Shown: positions 27,752 to 36,244, counted from the stretch's first letter. The stretch is DNA of 64,000 nucleotides from JAIQFL01 sp035501495 (GCA_035501495.1 DATJWB010000024.1:1-64000), one strand, 5' to 3'. The notes: generated from the letters alone by a model not told the origin. A program made the numbers and translations.

Positions 27752-29313
27752 CCCTTCCGGGCCAGCTCCAGGGGCGGGGAGACGGCCGGCTGCGGAAGCT
27801 GCTCCAGCGGCAGCGTCACGGTGAACGTGGTACCTTCACCCACCTGGCTCTTCACCTCGATGTCGCCCCCGTGGGCCTGGATAATGCCATACGAAACCGC
27901 CAGCCCCAAACCGACGCCTTTGCCTTCCGACTTGGTGGTAAAGAACGGATCGAAGACTTTGGTGAGGTTCTCGGGCGGTATTCCCTCGCCGTTGTCCGAC
28001 ACTGTGAGCACAACTTCGCCGCGGCCGGGCGCGGTCGCGACCATCACCCGCCGCTCGCGCTTGGCCTGGGTGGCTTCGGCGGCGTTGAGCAACAGGTTCA
28101 AGACCACCTGCTGAATCTGGGAGGCATCGCATTGGGCGGCGGGCAGGCTCTCGGAGAGGCTGGTTTCCACCAGCACATTGTTCAGCTTCATCTTGTGCTG
28201 CGAGAGCGACAGCGTCATGCGAACGATCTTGTTCAAGTCGGTGGGTACCCGCTGCGGCTTGGAGCGGCGCGAGAAGGCCAGCAGGTCGGAGACGATTCGA
28301 CCCACGCGCGAAGTCTCGCTGGTCACCTGCGACAGATACTTTCGGAATTCTTCGATGCGATTGGGTGGAACGCCATCATCCTTCAGCATACGCTGCAGGA
28401 GCATGGACAGGTTGAGCACGCCGGAAATGGGATTGTTGATCTCATGCGCGACACTGGCGGAGAGCTGGCCGAGCGAGGCGAGGCGGTCGGTTTGCTGTAA
28501 CTTCTTCTGCGCGACTTTGAGCTGCTCGGTGCGCTCCTCGACCTTGGTTTCCAGGTTCTGGGTGAACTGGTTGATTTCGGCAACAGCGGTGCGCAGGCGG
28601 TCGCGCATGACGTCAAACGTGCGGGCCAGTTCGTCGAGCTCTTCGCTGCTATGGACAATGCCCAGGGGCTGGTCGAGCTCCATCTGGCTTACTGCCTTGC
28701 ACGCCTGAATCAGCTTCTCGATCGGGCGGCCCAGGAAGCGGCGCGTGAAGTAGATGATGAACAGGCTGATGAGGGTGATCTCGACTCCGGTGACGAGGAG
28801 CACCCGGTACTTCAGGTTCGCGACCTCGTGATCGACCGGCTCGAGGTTGAGGGCGAGGTCCAGGACGCCGAGCACCTTCACGCCGGCCGGATGAGCATGG
28901 CATTCGGCCTGGCTGCAGGATCTCTCGTTGTAGATCGGGGTCAGCATCTCCAGGCGGCCGGGGCGTACCCGGACGTGGGAGGAAAGGTCCGGCAGGGCGG
29001 GGACGGAGCGGGTATCTTCGGCGTTGGTGGAAAACACCAGTTGGCCGCCGCGATTAAACATGCGGATACGATCGATGCCCTGCCTGGAAGCGATGGTGGC
29101 CATCACCTCGTAGGCGGCCTCGCGGTGATCGTCCAGCATGGCGTGCCAGGTGGCGCTGGTGATGCCTTTGGAGAGCTGGTCCGCGCCACGAATAATGGTG
29201 TTGAGGAGCTGGCGTTCTTCGGTTTTGACGTTGACTAACCCGGAAACGGCCGCCACGATGATGACGATCACCGTGATCGAAAGCATCAGCTTCCGGCCGA
29301 GACGCCTCGGCAT
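27748..29313 (-). CDS. Membrane sensor histidine kinase with CX4CH periplasmic motif
   Basis: 521 residues. Membrane helices lie at about 10-28 and 170-190, enclosing a 140-residue periplasmic sensor. The sensor holds CSQAECHAH at 133-141, a CX4CH arrangement that could hold c-type heme or a metal. HAMP (about 190-245) and a short coiled coil precede HisKA, with phospho-acceptor His290 in ASVAHEINNP. The HATPase domain shows the N box NLLLNAAEATQ, DNGEGIPPEN and GVGLGLAVSYGIIQ. The gene heads an operon with archaemetzincin and an NtrC-type regulator, which is its likely partner. Redox or gas sensing is an inference from the cysteine-histidine cluster. Confidence 0.92.
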   Translation of the reverse strand: MPRRLGRKLMLSITVIVIIVAAVSGLVNVKTEERQLLNTIIRGADQLSKGITSATWHAMLDDHREAAYEVMATIASRQGIDRIRMFNRGGQLVFSTNAEDTRSVPALPDLSSHVRVRPGRLEMLTPIYNERSCSQAECHAHPAGVKVLGVLDLALNLEPVDHEVANLKYRVLLVTGVEITLISLFIIYFTRRFLGRPIEKLIQACKAVSQMELDQPLGIVHSSEELDELARTFDVMRDRLRTAVAEINQFTQNLETKVEERTEQLKVAQKKLQQTDRLASLGQLSASVAHEINNPISGVLNLSMLLQRMLKDDGVPPNRIEEFRKYLSQVTSETSRVGRIVSDLLAFSRRSKPQRVPTDLNKIVRMTLSLSQHKMKLNNVLVETSLSESLPAAQCDASQIQQVVLNLLLNAAEATQAKRERRVMVATAPGRGEVVLTVSDNGEGIPPENLTKVFDPFFTTKSEGKGVGLGLAVSYGIIQAHGGDIEVKSQVGEGTTFTVTLPLEQLPQPAVSPPLELARKG

Positions 29314-29488
29314 AACGGAGAATTAGGTCCGAAATAATTATAACACTCAGTGCTGGCCGCGCCCGCGGCATCGGGGTAACAGTACCATTGCCGGGACGTT
29401 TTGCCGGGCGGGGACATCCGGCGGGCTGCGGACTACGTACAGATGGGTGGCGGCCTGAGGCCGCCTTCCTGATCTCGAGGGCCATGAA

Positions 29489-30079
29489 ATGGGTGACAAA
29501 TTCGATATTAAATACGGACTGCTTCCCCCGAGGCTCCAGTTGGAGCTTTGGATGCTCGCGCTCGATGCCAACACCAGCAAGGTGAACCTGGCGTATACGG
29601 TTGGGAACTTCCGGACAGGCCTGGCATACAACTACGGAGGAAATGCCGAGGCCTTTCTCAGCGTGCGGCGCTTTTCGCTGACGCTGGGCGCCAACCCCAG
29701 TAATGGCAATACCGACCTGGGACTGGTCTATCGCGGTTTCCGGTTCGGGGCATCCGCGAACTGGTCCCAGAACTCCGGCGGCGTGAGTTTTGGTTATGGG
29801 GACAATCTCCTCCCCTATCCATGGGAACTCGAGCCCATTTTCCACTCCGGGGCCGATGGGCTTCAGACCGTGGCCGGCGACATCAGCGCCGCACCCAACA
29901 ATCCACTGGCCTGGTATAAACTGCACAGCGATGATGTGTCGGCGATCAGCCGGGCGGTGAGTGTCGGGCAGGACATCGCCAAATCCGGCAGTAAGGATCG
30001 TATTGGAGTTGGGCTGCGGCTCAACCACAGCCCGGCGACTGGACTCACCATATATGGCGGAGTGATCGGACATTTCTGA
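29489..30079 (+). CDS. Hypothetical protein, repeat-strand-like
   Basis: 196 residues from the ATG with GAGGG seven bases upstream. No signal peptide is seen. Several alternating strand-like stretches occur: LSVRRFSLTLGANPSNGN, TDLGLVYRGFRFGASANW, GGVSFGYGDN and a last IGVGLRLNHSPATGLTIYGG. They look like beta-hairpins of a barrel or a lectin-like sheet. I do not recognise a family. It is divergent from the kinase operon, separated by 175 bp, and may share regulation with it. It is followed by a broken HEAT-repeat gene on the same strand. Confidence 0.65.
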   Translation: MGDKFDIKYGLLPPRLQLELWMLALDANTSKVNLAYTVGNFRTGLAYNYGGNAEAFLSVRRFSLTLGANPSNGNTDLGLVYRGFRFGASANWSQNSGGVSFGYGDNLLPYPWELEPIFHSGADGLQTVAGDISAAPNNPLAWYKLHSDDVSAISRAVSVGQDIAKSGSKDRIGVGLRLNHSPATGLTIYGGVIGHF

Positions 30080-30105
30080 TCGCCGCGGCCTGGTTCGCCC
30101 GGGCA

Positions 30106-30800
30106 GTGGCCAAGACCAGCCGGAGCGGGCATTTCTTCGGAAGACAATTTCTCGATCGCCTACGCGGCAACCTGCAAATGGGCGCGGGGACGTGCTCTTC
30201 ACGGCGATGCTCATTCCTCGATGACCAGGATTACATCAAGAGGCCGTGGGAGGACTACTCCTGGATGCTCTTCCAGGTCCTTCCGTATTCGAGTTTTGAT
30301 ATGGTCTCGCTGCTGGAGGCGGCGGTGTACGACCGCAACGAGGCGACGCGGTTGCTGGCAGTGAAGTGGTTGCCCGCATACATCGCGGATGGCCGGTCCG
30401 CGGTGATTCTCACGCGGGTGCTCCAGGACGCGTCCGCACCGGCGCCTGGTGGGCGGCGATTCATCTGAGCCGCATCGCGCCCCGCACTCCCGGGCTGGTC
30501 CCGATGTTGGTGGACGGGATGCATACGGGTTGGCACCACTCTTCACGGCTGAATTGGGACTTCAACCTCACGGGAACCGGCGAGTGCGCCGAGGCGCTGG
30601 GACAGATGGGCGCCCGGGCCCGGGCCGTGCTCCCGGAATTGCAGGGGACGATCCGCCGGGCCGCACAGGATGGGCGCAGCTACGACGGGCAGTTGGCCGG
30701 GCGGGCGATCCTCAGGATAGCGGGCGCCGCTGAGGATGTCTATTGGAGTACCGGAAGCGGGATGCGCGCGGGGCGTACTGACAGAGGGTCTTTTGCGAGG
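30106..30800 (+). pseudogene. Frameshifted HEAT-repeat protein
   Basis: Two overlapping frames together form a helical-repeat protein. The first ends ...ATRLLAVKWLPAYIADGRSA and VILTRVLQD near 30435. The second resumes with VRTGAWWAAIHLSRIAP and continues ECAEALGQMGARARAVLPEL to about 30745. Both halves show HEAT-type helices, and their join at an inter-helix turn implies a lost or gained base near 30430-30440. Downstream of VYWSTG the frame becomes arginine-rich and has probably left the original gene. The first half has only a GTG start and no clear ribosome site. Confidence 0.6.
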
Positions 30801-30840
30801 AAGAGCTTCGCTTCCGATTTCAGTATAGCAACCCGGCATA

Positions 30841-30865
30841 TTGAAAAAACAGACTGTTTTTTCAA
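30841..30865. repeat. 25-bp near-perfect palindrome
   Basis: TTGAAAAAACAG at 30841-30852 and its exact complement CTGTTTTTTCAA at 30854-30865 are separated by a single A. The A/T-rich arms stand out in GC-rich surroundings. It lies between the HEAT pseudogene and the beta-lactamase-fold gene. It could be an operator or an end of a lost element. It is too tightly closed for a normal terminator hairpin. Confidence 0.7.
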
Positions 30866-30976
30866 CGAGTTTCTCTGTAGGATTGAGAAGCGAACATAGA
30901 TCCGGCGCGTCGTAGACCTCTTTGCGGGTCGTGCCTGCGCCACATCAATCCACTACGCGGGGAAGAGAGAGACTCT

Positions 30977-32137
30977 ATGCCGGAAAAGACTGTCCAGGGG
31001 TTCGTGTGCGACCGGTTCGATCGGGTGCGCGCTGCTTTAGCGGAGAATCTTGCGAGCGGCGCGGACGTAGGGGCTTCGTGTTGCGTCACGGTGGAGGGGG
31101 AAACCGTGGTCGATTTGTGGGGCGGCTTCGCCGACGGGGCGAAAACCCGGCCCTGGGAGAGGGACACCATCCTCAATGTCTTTTCGACGACCAAGACCAT
31201 GACGGCCCTCACCGCGCTGCTCATCGCCGACCGCGGCGAGTTGGACTTCGATGCGCCGGTCGCCCGGTACTGGCCGGAATTCGCCGCGAACGGAAAAGAG
31301 CGAATCCAAGTCAGCCAACTGATGAGCCACACGTCCGGGCTTTCCGGATGGCGGGAGCGGATCCAGCCGGAGGACCTTTTTGACTGGGAAAAGATGACGT
31401 CGCTGCTCGCCGCGCAGGCGCCGTTGTGGGAACCTGGCACCGCTTCGGGCTACCACGTTGCCACGTTCGGGTTCCTCGTCGGTGAGGTGGTGCGGCGCAT
31501 TACGGGAAAGTCACTCGGCACCGTGTTCCGTGAGGAGATCACGGAGCCTTTGGGCGCCGACTTCCACATCGGCCTGCCCGCCTCCGAGGACGCGCGAGTC
31601 GCCGAGATAGTTCCGTGGGTATTGCCCCAGAGCATTGGCACATATTCGTTCACCGAGGTCGAGGACATCACGTTCCGCAACCTGCCGTTCGATCCCGCGG
31701 CGAGCACGCGGACGCGAGCCTGGCGCGCCGCCGAGATTCCGGCGGTGAACGGCCACGGCAACGCACGCTCGGTAGCGGAAATTCACCGCATTCTGGCGAA
31801 CGGCGGCGTCGCGAAGGAAAAGCGGTTCCTGTCGGAGGCGGGATGCCGCAAGGCACTAGAGCAGCAGATCGCAGGGCCGGATTTGTTGATGAGGAACCTG
31901 CCTCCGGCACGGTGGGGCATGGGATTCCATCTTCCGGGGCCGCTGCTCGCGCTGGAGTTGCCGAATCCCAATACGATTTTTTCGGGCGGAGGCGGGTTGT
32001 CGTGGGTCTTCATCGACATGGACGCGCGCACGACGCTGGCGTATGCGGGGAATAAGATGGATCGCAAGCCGCTGAGCGACCCACGGCCGTTCCGCGCGCT
32101 GAAGGCGATGTGGGAATCGCTGGGAATTCATACATAG
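30977..32137 (+). CDS. Serine hydrolase of the class C beta-lactamase fold (esterase-like)
   Basis: 386 residues starting MPEKTVQGFVCDRF, with a GAGAGAG stretch upstream and no signal peptide, so cytoplasmic. The SxxK motif is STTK near 70, in VFSTTKTMTALTALLIADRG. The second motif (YxN in beta-lactamases) is SGYHVAT, with Tyr kept. A conserved MSHTSGLSGW follows the lid region. The length and cytoplasmic location fit EstB-like esterases and related family VIII carboxylesterases better than drug-resistance enzymes. A fragment of a close paralogue lies 700 bp downstream, and family hairpin repeats flank it on the right. Confidence 0.88.
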   Translation: MPEKTVQGFVCDRFDRVRAALAENLASGADVGASCCVTVEGETVVDLWGGFADGAKTRPWERDTILNVFSTTKTMTALTALLIADRGELDFDAPVARYWPEFAANGKERIQVSQLMSHTSGLSGWRERIQPEDLFDWEKMTSLLAAQAPLWEPGTASGYHVATFGFLVGEVVRRITGKSLGTVFREEITEPLGADFHIGLPASEDARVAEIVPWVLPQSIGTYSFTEVEDITFRNLPFDPAASTRTRAWRAAEIPAVNGHGNARSVAEIHRILANGGVAKEKRFLSEAGCRKALEQQIAGPDLLMRNLPPARWGMGFHLPGPLLALELPNPNTIFSGGGGLSWVFIDMDARTTLAYAGNKMDRKPLSDPRPFRALKAMWESLGIHT

Positions 32138-32139
32138 AT

Positions 32140-32260
32140 GTGGCGCGGGTACTCGTGCCTGCCGCGTTAACACTCTGGGGACGCCTGGCGGGCGTGTAGT
32201 GTTATCGCGGGCACAGGACTTCGAGGCGACCAATAAGCGTCGGCAGAAGTGCCTGCGCCC
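32140..32260. repeat. Degenerate inverted pair of the hairpin repeat family
   Basis: A forward copy at 32140-32184 begins GTGGCGCGGGTACTCGTGCC, two bases after the hydrolase stop codon. Its 3' hairpin is degraded. An inverted partial copy lies at 32238-32260 (GTCGGCAGAAGTGCCTGCGC). A short inverted scrap, GTGCCTGCGCCAC, also sits at 30931-30943 upstream of the same gene, so the gene is bracketed by family members. Confidence 0.7.
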
Positions 32261-32284
32261 CGTCGCTTAACGGTGCTGATCGCG

Positions 32285-32398
32285 GAGGACACGGGGGTCG
32301 CCGAGATAGTTCCGTGGGTATTGCCCCAGAGCATTGGCACATGTTCGTTCACCGAAGTAGAGGACATCACGTTCCGGAACCTGCCGTTCGATCCCGCG
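32285..32398 (+). pseudogene. 114-bp fragment of a second beta-lactamase-fold gene
   Basis: Positions 32285-32398 align with 31586-31699 inside the upstream hydrolase gene without gaps. I count seven mismatches in 114 bases (about 94% identity). The encoded pieces both contain VAEIVPWVLPQSIGT and FTEVEDITFRNLPFDPA. The fragment has no start or stop of its own and ends exactly where the YVTN remnant's stop begins. It is a leftover of a paralogous copy or a partial duplication. Confidence 0.85.
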
Positions 32399-32707
32399 CT
32401 AAATCGGCTCGACTGTATCCGGGCCCGTCCCTGCGGGCGTGTTGAACACCCGGATGATTCTCCGCTCGGGGATCGACACCACCACGACTTTGTCCTTGTC
32501 TTGAATGCCCAGGTACGCCGTCTTTCCATCCCTCGACAGCGAAACGGAGAGGGGCTGCCCGGGCAGCGGAATCCTGGTGGTCTCCTTGCGGGTGGCGAGG
32601 TCCGCGAATCCCATAGCCTCTCCCGCCTGGAGATTATAAACCAGCGTCTTTCCGTCCGCGGTCAGAAATACCCGCGCCGGGCCGCTGCCCGTGCGAATCT
32701 CGCCCTC
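32399..32707 (-). pseudogene. 3' half of a split YVTN beta-propeller gene
   Basis: About 101 codons ending GTGPDTVEPI and a stop at 32399. The blades read FLTADGKTLVYN and SLSRDGKTAYLG, typical of YVTN-type propellers. There is no proper start: the first codons (GEIRTGSGPARV) match the middle of a blade. Joined at the shared CCTC to the 5' half at 35487-36159, the reading frame becomes HKIE-GEIRTGSGPA and the whole protein about 325 residues, a normal size. The two halves are separated by a 2.8-kb insertion. Confidence 0.8.
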
Positions 32708-32715
32708 CACTCCCG

Positions 32716-32778
32716 CTGGATGCGGCGGTGCCGGTGAAACTGATCGGACGGATGGTGAAACTGCGCGCGAAGGAGGCA
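32716..32778 (+). pseudogene. C-terminal scrap of a small protein (DUF1801-like?)
   Basis: A short plus-strand frame reads LDAAVPVKLIGRMVKLRAKE. This resembles the end of DUF1801/YdhG-type proteins, which finish with a proline-rich turn and a basic helix. It starts right at the left edge of the inserted segment and runs into the end of the methyltransferase gene. Too short to be sure. Confidence 0.3.
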
Positions 32779-32780
32779 GG

Positions 32781-33392
32781 TCAGCGAAGCTTGCGCAAGA
32801 CCCACGTGGTCATGGACCGCTGATTCTCAACGACCGTGGTTTTGAGCGGGTCGAGCCACTGGCCGCCGAGTTCGCGGGTGTAGTGGTGGAGCATGGCTTC
32901 GGTGACGAGGTAGCGCTCGGAGCCGTCGGGCAGGTGGAAACGCTGGCCATGGATGCGGGTGACCTGTTCGGCGATGCCGATATCGGAGGCGAGGCGGCAG
33001 AAGAAGAGGCCGCCGGGTTGGAGGATGCGCCAGGATCCGCGGAGCATGGCGGCGAAATGGGCATCGTCGCGGGCGAAGTGGAGGACGGCGCTGCTGATGA
33101 CGACGCCGGCGAAGGCATCGGGAAAGGACGAGTCTTCGACTGGCTCGTGGTGGAAGTTGGCGGCGGGGAGCGCGGGGGCGAGATGGGCGGCGAGGGCGCG
33201 GGTGGCGGCGACGGCCAGGGGGTCGGGATCGGTGGCGAAGATTTCGTAGCCTTCGCGGAGGAGGTAGACGAGGTTGCGGCCGTGGCCACAGCCGGCGTCG
33301 AAGATGCGCATACCGGGAGCGATGCGGCCGCGGAGGATCTGATCGAACAAGTAGATGTCGATGTTGCCGAATTGGGAGTGGAGTGGGGACAT
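32781..33392 (-). CDS. Class I SAM-dependent methyltransferase
   Basis: 203 residues starting MSPLHSQFGNIDIYLFDQIL. Motif I is RIFDAGCGHGRNLVYLLREG. FATDPDPLAVAATR gives the acidic SAM-ribose contact, and VVISSAVLHFARDDAHF and LQPGGLFFCRL complete the family pattern. It resembles the UbiE/tellurite-resistance type of small-molecule methyltransferases. The start has no clear ribosome site. It begins five bases after the nucleosidase stop and probably shares its transcript. It lies inside the 2.8-kb segment inserted in the YVTN gene and looks intact. Confidence 0.82.
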   Translation of the reverse strand: MSPLHSQFGNIDIYLFDQILRGRIAPGMRIFDAGCGHGRNLVYLLREGYEIFATDPDPLAVAATRALAAHLAPALPAANFHHEPVEDSSFPDAFAGVVISSAVLHFARDDAHFAAMLRGSWRILQPGGLFFCRLASDIGIAEQVTRIHGQRFHLPDGSERYLVTEAMLHHYTRELGGQWLDPLKTTVVENQRSMTTWVLRKLR

Positions 33393-33397
33393 GGTGA

Positions 33398-34120
33398 TCA
33401 GAAAGCTGCCAGCCAGGCAGGGAGACCCTTCACCAAGTTTTGCATGACGCGGGCGGCGTTGGCGGCGAAAAGGTCGAGGTTGCCCTGGGCTTCGCCGTTG
33501 TCGGGGCTGACGAGGTCGCTGACACCGCGGAGGATGAGGAGCGGGGTGCGGTTGCGGTGGGCGACCCAGGAGATGGCGCCGGATTCCCAATCGACGGCGA
33601 CGGGATGGAAGCGGCGGTCGATGTCGCGGAGGAGTGAAGGGGTGAGGTCGCGATCGGCGGAGTAGAGGGTGGCGCGGCGGATGGAGGCGGGGAGGGCGGC
33701 GGGCACGGGGATGGTGGTGGTGTAGTGGTCGATGGCCTCCTGCGAGTCGCCCATGGCTTCGGCGATGTCGTAGATGACGAGTTTGTCGGGGGCGACAATA
33801 TCGAAGCGCTGGATGCGGCCTTCGACGCCGCCGCAGGTGCCGAGGTTGATGAGGCGGGCGGGTTGGAAGCGGTCGATGAGGTATTGGGTGGAACCGGCGG
33901 CGGCGACCTTGCCCCATCCTCCGTGGAAGAAAAGAACGCGGGTGTGGTGGATGGTGGTGAAGAAGTATTCGCCGTAGGGGGATTGGAGGAAGGTGGCGTC
34001 GGGGTAGAGGGGTTTGACGGCGCGCCATTCCATGTCGGCGGAGACGAGGACGGCGACGGGCAGCGGCTTGGCGGGAGCGGTAGCGGCGAGCGCGAGGAGG
34101 AAGGTGGAGAAGAGGCGCAT
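33398..34120 (-). CDS. MTA/SAH-nucleosidase-like protein with signal peptide
   Basis: 240 residues. The N-terminus MRLFSTFLLALAATAPAKP is a signal peptide, which is unusual for this cytoplasmic enzyme fold. The nucleoside phosphorylase core shows VLVSADMEWRAVKPL, the glycine-rich LINLGTCGGVEG and AVDWESGAISWVAHR, and then LILRGVSDLVSPD. The last two match the purine/ribose site and the catalytic Asp of MTA/SAH nucleosidases (WES for the usual MES). Substrate is uncertain. Base composition is odd: the plus strand here is extremely rich in G and A. It is part of the inserted segment. Confidence 0.8.
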   Translation of the reverse strand: MRLFSTFLLALAATAPAKPLPVAVLVSADMEWRAVKPLYPDATFLQSPYGEYFFTTIHHTRVLFFHGGWGKVAAAGSTQYLIDRFQPARLINLGTCGGVEGRIQRFDIVAPDKLVIYDIAEAMGDSQEAIDHYTTTIPVPAALPASIRRATLYSADRDLTPSLLRDIDRRFHPVAVDWESGAISWVAHRNRTPLLILRGVSDLVSPDNGEAQGNLDLFAANAARVMQNLVKGLPAWLAAF

Positions 34121-34313
34121 GTATCGAGTGTCTCAAGATGGAGGGGCGGGAGAGACGAGGTTTTCACCGCAGAGACGCGGAGGCGCGGAGTTCAGCGCGG
34201 AGAGAAAACTGAGATTGGGTTGTGTGGTGACAGCTGGTGGAGTGGAGACGTTGGTGTGGTTGGCGCGCGGAGGGAGCGGAGGACGCAAGAGGGGGACCGG
34301 CGGACGGGGACTG

Positions 34314-35486
34314 TTACTTGCGCAGGAGGAGTTGGTCGTCGGGGTCGAGTGGCGGGGTTGGAGATGGTGGTGGAGAAGGGGACGGTGGTTTCGGCGCCCT
34401 GGAGCCAGATGCGGCGACGTTCGGCGCCGGAGGGGGTGGCGACGACGACGGTGACGGGGAGTGAGAAGTAGGGCGCTTCCTGACGGATGATGAGGGTTGC
34501 GCCGTTGGCCTCGGCGGTGAGGTGGGGGGCGCGCTTCTCTTCGATCCAGGGGCGGAGGAAGGCGACGGCGTCGAAGTTGGGTGGGGCGTTGTGCTGGGCG
34601 CATTCGGCGAGCACTTCCCAGCCGGAGGGCTGAGAGAGCGAGCGGCGGGAGAACTCGGCGATGGCGGCCTGGAAGGGGGCGGCGCCCAGGGCATCTTCGA
34701 GCATGCGGAAGATCCAGGCGCCTTTGGGATAGGCGATGCCGGTGTTGTCGGGGTCGTCGACGATGCCGGCCTTGCCGTCGAACTGACGGAAGTAATCGGC
34801 GGCCTGATATTTCCAGAAGTCTTTAACGGAGGCGGGTCCGAATTCCTTGGCGAGGGTGAAGGTTTCGGCGTAGGTGGCCCAGCCCTCCTGGAGGAAGTGG
34901 GCGGCGGGTCCGGAACCGTTGGTCCAGAGATGGGCGATCTCGTGGCCGAGGCTGGCGTGGGGGCGGTTGCCGTTCACGGAGAAGACGCGGGGCCATCCGG
35001 CGGCTACGACGATCTGATTGGACTGAAAGTGCCAGCCGTTGCCTTCCTTGGAGCGAGCTTCGACCACACCGAAATATCCGCTTTGCGGAGCGCCGAAGCG
35101 CTCGGAGAGAAGGCCGTACACGGAGCGGAATTCGTCGATGACCGATGGTGCGTCGGGTTGGAACTGTGGCGTGAGGAACAACTGCAGTTGAACGGCGCCG
35201 ACGGTGACGGTCTGGACGTTTCAGTCGCGGTCGTAGACCAGGGTGAGGGCGAAGGTGGGGCGCACGGACTTGCCGGTGATGACGCGTTCGTTGCCCTCGA
35301 TCCTCTCGGTTTGGGGAAGGCTGGTGGTGGCTTTGTATTCGCGCGGGAGACGGAGTTCAATCTCGAAATCAGCGGAATCGGCGGAACTGTTGAAGTCGAA
35401 GAAGGGGTGCCAGAAGTATTGGTTGCGGACGTGGCCGGCTTTGCGCAGGAAGGCGCCGGAGTTGGAATTATTGGGGCCTTCTTCAA
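34314..35486 (-). pseudogene. Decayed M1-family aminopeptidase-like gene
   Basis: The gene begins in mid-sequence with NNSNSGAFLRKAGHVRNQYF at the insertion edge, so its N-terminal part is missing. It then meets an in-frame TGA at 35221 (YDRD-stop-NVQTVTVGAVQ), where M1 proteins have Trp or another residue. The catalytic region follows intact: SLGHEIAHLW, then FLQEGWATYAE, the HExxH plus Glu layout. A single extra base near 34355 throws the end out of frame. The correct frame would finish LDPDDQLLLRK with a stop at 34314. Three independent lesions make function impossible. Confidence 0.8.
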
Positions 35487-36159
35487 CCTCGATTTTGTGC
35501 GATTCGGTGTTGATGATGGAGATCGAACCGCCTTCGTTGTTGGTCACGAAGATGAGCTTTCCGTCCGGACTCAAAGCACTGCCCTGCGGGTTCTTGCCGG
35601 TTGGGACAGACGCCTCTACAACGCCGGTCTTCAGATCGATCACCGTCACGGCGCCCGACCCGGAGTCGCTGACCCAGGCCGTCCGGTTGCCGGGCCCCAG
35701 GGTGACCATGTGCGGGCTATCGCCGCCAACTGCATATTTCCGGACCACCGAACGAGTCTGGGGATTGATCCGCAGCAGACCGAAAGGATTCTCGATCGTC
35801 ACCACGATCTCGCCGGTCTCGGGAAGCACCGCAATCCCGTGGGGCCGCCGGAGGTTGCCCAAGTCGATTGTCCCCACCTTTCGGCGCGCCTCGACGTCGA
35901 CGATCGTGATGGAGTTCCCGCCCTCGCCCTTATCCGTCATCCAGAGCATGCCGTTGTCGGAGACGTACAGAAAGCGATGGTCCGGCGAGAAGGCCATCTC
36001 GTGCGGATAAGCGCCCACCTGCACCTCGCCGGTCCGGCGGCCATCCACGGTGTAGAATCCCACTTTCCCGGCCTTCTTTTCGACGATCGCAAGACTGGAC
36101 TGCGCGCGGGCGAAGGTGGCGAACAGAACGATCAGGAGGATGGATCGTAGCCGGAGCAT
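35487..36159 (-). pseudogene. 5' half of a split YVTN beta-propeller gene
   Basis: About 224 codons from MLRLRSILLIVLFATFARAQ, a signal peptide. Blades read HEMAFSPDHRFLYVSDNG, HGIAVLPETGEIVV and GSALSPDGKLIFVTNN, a YVTN-type propeller. After SHKIE the frame runs straight into M1-peptidase sequence, giving a chimeric open frame that ends at 35221. The missing blades are found 2.8 kb away at 32399-32707. The protein was probably a secreted surface propeller of about 325 residues. Confidence 0.8.
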
Positions 36160-36244
36160 GAGACCTCCGAACCAGTCTAATTCAGTTCCTGGGACCCGGC
36201 GGCTGCCACCCTCGGCTCAGGTTCGACTGAGATAGAATCTTGGC

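Noticed and set aside
30977..32137. Beta-lactam resistance gene
   Set aside because: No signal peptide, and motifs fit cytoplasmic esterase-type serine hydrolases; resistance cannot be claimed.
32708..35486. Inserted segment as an insertion sequence or integron
   Set aside because: No transposase, integrase or terminal inverted repeats; both ends cut through ordinary genes.
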